From positions 1 through 24,801 of IMG/VR virus record IMGVR_UViG_3300027759_000395: a stretch of DNA of 24,801 nt; one strand, written 5' to 3'. The DNA comes from a virus. Each line of letters starts with the position of its first letter. The stretch's first letter is position 1. A program made the translations under genes and the position numbers. Positions 22,181-24,801 of the stretch are shown piece by piece. The notes under the pieces were generated by a model. It saw only the letters and a program-made list of their open reading frames with translations, was not told the DNA's origin and searched no databases.

Positions 22181-22779
22181 TATGATAACAATGCGTGATA
22201 TTCTTTGAAATGTTTGATTCTGTCAGGTAATCCGATAGTTCCACCGTTTACTCTTTTTGTGATTGAAGTAACTACTGCATCAGTAGCACCACCATCAGCC
22301 ATTATGTGCAATTTGTTCTTATTAAAAAACCAAGCTGCAGATAATAAAGCATATTTGTCAGCAACCAATGTTGGGTTAGTTGCAATGTCTTCGTTGATTG
22401 ATTTTCCAAATGCTGTGTAGTTGTCTTTACCGGTTAATTGGATGTAACCGCGACCACAATATTTAGCGCCATCTCCAGTTGACTCTGCGCCGTTACCCAT
22501 TCTACCTCCATAAACTTTATTAGCAATTTTCTCAGGTTTTCTTTCATAAGGCAAAGCTGATTCTAATGTTGGAAAGTACTTCTTAAAAATGCCATTCAAA
22601 CCTTTGGCAGAATAGTTTAAGTTTTCTTTTGTCAATCTAAATCCACCAGATTCATGACCGCATTGAGCTAGAAAATGAGCCAATCTCAATGGAGTGTTGA
22701 TTTGGAATTTCTCCATTACTCCAGGAATCTGTTCAATTACTTTATCTGGTATATGACCTTTTAATTTATCTAGATTCAT
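22180..22779 (-). CDS. GH19-type endolysin (chitinase-like muramidase)
   Basis: This 199-aa single-domain enzyme is of the glycoside hydrolase 19 family as used by phages to cut peptidoglycan. The general acid is E43 in CGHESGGF (40-47). The second Glu is probably E52 in KENLNYS (51-57). The hallmark GRGYIQLTGKDNY lies at 109-121, preceded by the GGRMGN motif (91-96). There is no signal peptide or wall-binding domain, so release to the wall would need a holin or equivalent, which I do not see. It is tightly packed between the zinc-ribbon gene and the 672-aa gene, inside a virion-gene operon, so a virion-associated lysin role is possible too. ATTATAAGCATG at its start resembles the junction at 13390. 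Confidence 0.9.
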   Translation of the reverse strand: MNLDKLKGHIPDKVIEQIPGVMEKFQINTPLRLAHFLAQCGHESGGFRLTKENLNYSAKGLNGIFKKYFPTLESALPYERKPEKIANKVYGGRMGNGAESTGDGAKYCGRGYIQLTGKDNYTAFGKSINEDIATNPTLVADKYALLSAAWFFNKNKLHIMADGGATDAVVTSITKRVNGGTIGLPDRIKHFKEYHALLS

Positions 22780-22787
22780 GCTTATAA

Positions 22788-23549
22788 TTATTTCTTTTTA
22801 GCTTCCAAATTACCGCTTGCCATCTGCATTGGTCCTTGAGCGCCTCTAAAAGGTCCAGTCGCTTGACCATTTTTAGTATAACCAAATTTATCTGTACCTT
22901 TTGCTTCGTATACTTCTTGATCAGGCGTTTCGTTTCCTTCTCCAGCTTCGTATTCGTAATATCCGTCGTTTGCTTGACTAATATAATTGTCAGCGTTTGT
23001 AATATGGTCTTGAACCCAAGCTGGAATATCAATCTCTTCGTCACCCATTTTATTCATTAATGCGCTTGCGTTGCTTACTATATTTTGTAGACTGGCTTTT
23101 GCCATTGAAACTTCGTGATCCATTCCTTCTGAATATCCGTCTTTGTCGTCCTTAACTGGGCCACCAATAAGAGCGGCTTCCAAAGAAGTAGCATCTCCAT
23201 CTTCTTCCATATATCCGCACTCTGCGCACATTTTATCTTCGTACATCATAGCGGCTCCACACTCTTTACATATATTATTTCTAGAATCCATTGCTGTCAT
23301 CTCAGATCTTGATAATGATGGCATTGTTTCCATTGGTCGTTCTTCGTTACCAAATCTGATTCCTTCTTTCTTAGGTGCTTGCGTTTTGAATTCAGTTTTC
23401 ATGCTTTTTTCAATAGCGTCGCCTCTTTTCTTTTCATAAGAAGAGATTTCATCGTCTTTATCTAAGTCAGCTAAGTTTGGCTTCTTTAATCCTGAATTTT
23501 TGTAAGAGATTTCGGCTACTGCTTCTTTAAGTAAGTCTTTAAGTTTCAT
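22788..23549 (-). CDS. Zinc-ribbon protein with capsid-targeting-like leader, 253 aa
   Basis: A TTG at 23567 would extend the frame, but the ATG at 23549 gives MKLKDLLKEAVAE, matching the leader of the neighbouring gene (MIKLKDILLEMG), so I use it. The site L-K-E/A at 7-10 fits the prohead protease. A zinc ribbon is formed by C94-x2-C97 and C108-x2-C111 (ICKECGAAMMYEDKMCAECG). Residues 143-200 (MDHEVSMAKASLQNIVSNAS, later IPAWVQDHITNADNYISQAN) form a helical domain I remember as recurring in virion-associated proteins of marine T4-like phages. The C-terminus is basic. It starts 14 bases after the upstream stop. The function is unknown; a head-internal, possibly DNA-binding protein is an inference. 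Confidence 0.8.
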   Translation of the reverse strand: MKLKDLLKEAVAEISYKNSGLKKPNLADLDKDDEISSYEKKRGDAIEKSMKTEFKTQAPKKEGIRFGNEERPMETMPSLSRSEMTAMDSRNNICKECGAAMMYEDKMCAECGYMEEDGDATSLEAALIGGPVKDDKDGYSEGMDHEVSMAKASLQNIVSNASALMNKMGDEEIDIPAWVQDHITNADNYISQANDGYYEYEAGEGNETPDQEVYEAKGTDKFGYTKNGQATGPFRGAQGPMQMASGNLEAKKK

Positions 23550-23563
23550 TATTTGGTATTTTA

Positions 23564-24577
23564 TCAATTTATTTTAACAGTTGCTGTGCATTCGTACCTA
23601 CCGTCTGCTAGCTTGTACATTTTTGTATCTACTATTGAAGTGCTTATTGAGCCTTCTGGTTTTCCTAATTTAGTTGCTAACGCTGCTCGAGCTTTAGTTG
23701 TTGCAACACTTCTTGCCGTATTTTCGTTTGGATGTGCATACGTAGCAGTCGCTGTTTGAGCAGTATCTTGTTGTTGAGATTGAGAAACCGGAGCTTGATT
23801 TTGTGCTTGAGCCACATTTGGAGAACCTGCTAATCCTGCGGCTAACGCTGCTGTTCCTAGCATTTTCTTTAGACTAAGTTCTTCTAGATTACTTTTTTTC
23901 TTTTTAGATTTGCTTGCTTTTTTCCATAAGCCTTTGTCTGCTTTTCTTGCTCCGCCTTTTCCAGTTACAAAAGAATTAACTCTTGCCATTGCCCACTGAT
24001 GCTGTCCAACTCCAGGTCTGTGCCCAGTTTTCCAAGCGGCCAAACCTTTATCGTATACGCCCCTTAAAACTGTTTTTGATATGCCGGTTGCTTTCGCTTT
24101 ATTTGATAGCGCTTTATCTGCGTCGCCTTCGTTAATGCTTTCGTTCTTTCCAAATCTTTTTTCGTAAGCTGAAGTGGCTGCCGATTTTTTAGTTGCGTAT
24201 GGTTTCTTTTTGTCTTTGTCTGCGTAATCTGCGTCCCATTTAGTGTACGCAGAAGGATCATCGTTGCTTAATTTTGCAACTCTATCGATCTCGCCTTTCA
24301 TTGCAGACTTATTCTTAGTAAGATAGGCTTTATTTACCTTTCTTCCAGCTTTAGTTCTTTCTGCTTCTTCTATTTCAACTCCAAGTTCATCTCTAAATTG
24401 AGAGAATTCATTATAATCGAAGCCTTTTAATTCATTTTCTACTTCCGCTTTAGACTTTGTTTTTTTACCTGGAAATAAAGCATTAGAAACTCTTTCGGGA
24501 TTCTGATCGTATAAATCCAAAATAGGCTTGATTGTAATCGAACCCATTTCTAATAGTATGTCTTTTAGTTTTATCAT
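23564..24577 (-). CDS. Composite unknown protein with leader, RPG/QW domain and secreted-type C-terminus, 337 aa
   Basis: The frame is open further upstream, but those codons overlap the end of another conserved gene. The ATG at 24577 gives MIKLKDILLEMG, parallel to the next gene, so it is the likely start. L-L-E (8-10) resembles a prohead protease site, and SINE-G (147-151) is another. Residues 160-222 (TGISKTVLRGVYDKGLAAWK, then HRPGVGQHQWAMARVNSF) are a domain common in uncharacterised phage proteins (DUF5824-like, from memory). Residues 238-258 (MLGTAALAAGLAGSPNVAQA) look like a signal peptide with an A-x-A end but lie inside the protein. Residues 280-337 resemble an LPP20-type periplasmic domain (ARSVATTKARAALATKLG and LADGRYECTATVKI). 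It may be a fusion or a cleaved precursor. Confidence 0.78.
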   Translation of the reverse strand: MIKLKDILLEMGSITIKPILDLYDQNPERVSNALFPGKKTKSKAEVENELKGFDYNEFSQFRDELGVEIEEAERTKAGRKVNKAYLTKNKSAMKGEIDRVAKLSNDDPSAYTKWDADYADKDKKKPYATKKSAATSAYEKRFGKNESINEGDADKALSNKAKATGISKTVLRGVYDKGLAAWKTGHRPGVGQHQWAMARVNSFVTGKGGARKADKGLWKKASKSKKKKSNLEELSLKKMLGTAALAAGLAGSPNVAQAQNQAPVSQSQQQDTAQTATATYAHPNENTARSVATTKARAALATKLGKPEGSISTSIVDTKMYKLADGRYECTATVKIN

Positions 24578-24578
24578 A

Positions 24579-24801
24579 TTACCATGCTTTACAAGACCAA
24601 TAATTTGCTTTCCATCTTGGCCCAGGGTTTTTACATCCATGTCTTGCTCTGTAAGATTTTCTATGTTTAGGCAAATGCTTTTTAATTGCAACTCCTTTTT
24701 GACCGAAATTTACTTTAACTATGTTTCCTTTTGCATTCTTAACGTATACTGATCTCTTTTTAGGACCATCAGGAGTTAAAAATGGTTTACCTAAAGTTAC
24801 T
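24579..24801 (-). CDS. C-terminal part of a conserved virion-associated protein (runs off window)
   Basis: Reading from 24800, an open frame of 73 codons ends at TAA 24581-24579, two bases before the next ATG. It contains GPKKRSVYVKNAKGNIVKVN, then NFGQKG, the RARHGC segment and a C-terminal NPGPRWKANYWSCKAW. I recognise this pattern from memory as a conserved domain at the ends of virion-associated proteins of T4-like marine phages (VYVKxxKGNxxKVxFGD, RxxFxARHxC, KAxYWSC). It holds two Cys that could pair or bind metal. Its function is unknown. The upstream part is outside the window. It is easily missed because the alternative frame of the following gene overlaps it. Confidence 0.8.
   Translation of the reverse strand, partial: VTLGKPFLTPDGPKKRSVYVKNAKGNIVKVNFGQKGVAIKKHLPKHRKSYRARHGCKNPGPRWKANYWSCKAW

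Noticed and set aside
22766-23044. 92-codon minus-strand Lys-rich frame overlapping the zinc-ribbon gene
   Set aside because: It is an alternative frame inside the 253-aa gene, which has CxxC motifs and proper junctions. The Lys/Thr richness is a frame-shadow artefact.
23550-23567. TTG start at 23567 for the zinc-ribbon gene
   Set aside because: ATG at 23549 gives the MKLKDLLKE leader shared with its neighbour and avoids overlap with the upstream stop.
24578-24691. Upstream start at 24691 for the 337-aa gene
   Set aside because: The added 38 residues overlap a conserved C-terminal domain in another frame, and the ATG at 24577 yields the shared LKDIL leader directly after that gene's stop.
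1-24801. tRNA genes, insertion sequences or integrase
   Set aside because: I looked for cloverleaf-like sequence, transposase motifs and terminal inverted repeats and saw none. All space is taken by virion and head-assembly genes.

Overview
The window is a 24.8 kb piece of a T4-like (Straboviridae-related, contractile-tail) tailed-phage genome. It comes from the late virion-morphogenesis region. Every supported gene is on the minus strand, so the region is transcribed from right (24801) to left (1). I read the T4 core set from protein motifs: large terminase (gp17), portal (gp20), prohead protease (gp21), acidic scaffold (gp22), major capsid protein (gp23), neck proteins (gp13 and gp14 types) and the tail-terminator/sheath-stabiliser (gp15 type). 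The DNA is AT-rich. Almost no start codon has a convincing Shine-Dalgarno sequence, and many genes abut or overlap as TAATG. The tail-fibre genes carry long Gly-Ser-Phe-Ser/Thr-Gly runs. Weak Shine-Dalgarno use together with these fibres suggests a host in the Bacteroidota, but that is inference. There are no tRNAs, insertion sequences or CRISPR arrays, and no stretch over 300 bases lacks a gene.

Right part (24801-19881): a partial conserved domain, then a 337-aa protein, a 253-aa zinc-ribbon protein, a GH19-type endolysin, a 672-aa protein of unknown function and a 74-aa protein. The 337-, 253- and 672-aa proteins all start with a short amphipathic leader (LKDIL/LKDLL-like) ending in L-x-E. 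That resembles the capsid-targeting, gp21-cleaved leaders of T4 internal head proteins, so these may be packaged head-core or ejected proteins.

Middle (19851-8669): a membrane-anchored coiled-coil protein, TerL, portal, five genes of unknown function in the place where T4 has gp67/gp68 (one is a 45-aa basic gene easily missed), protease, scaffold with an 18-bp tandem repeat, and major capsid protein. A strong rho-independent terminator closes the capsid block.

Left part (8586-1): a PhoH-like ATPase, neck proteins, the gp15-like protein with an extra C-terminal domain, three tail-fibre-like genes that share modules, a small 80-aa gene, and the first 22 codons of another fibre gene whose N-terminus is paralogous to the one before it.

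The most notable non-coding signal is an 8-mer, ATATTTAT on the coding strand (ATAAATAT on the + strand). I found it eight times, always just upstream of minus-strand genes and always in the same orientation. It is the reverse complement of the core of the T4 late promoter TATAAATA, so it is either a rewired late-promoter element or a different kind of signal.
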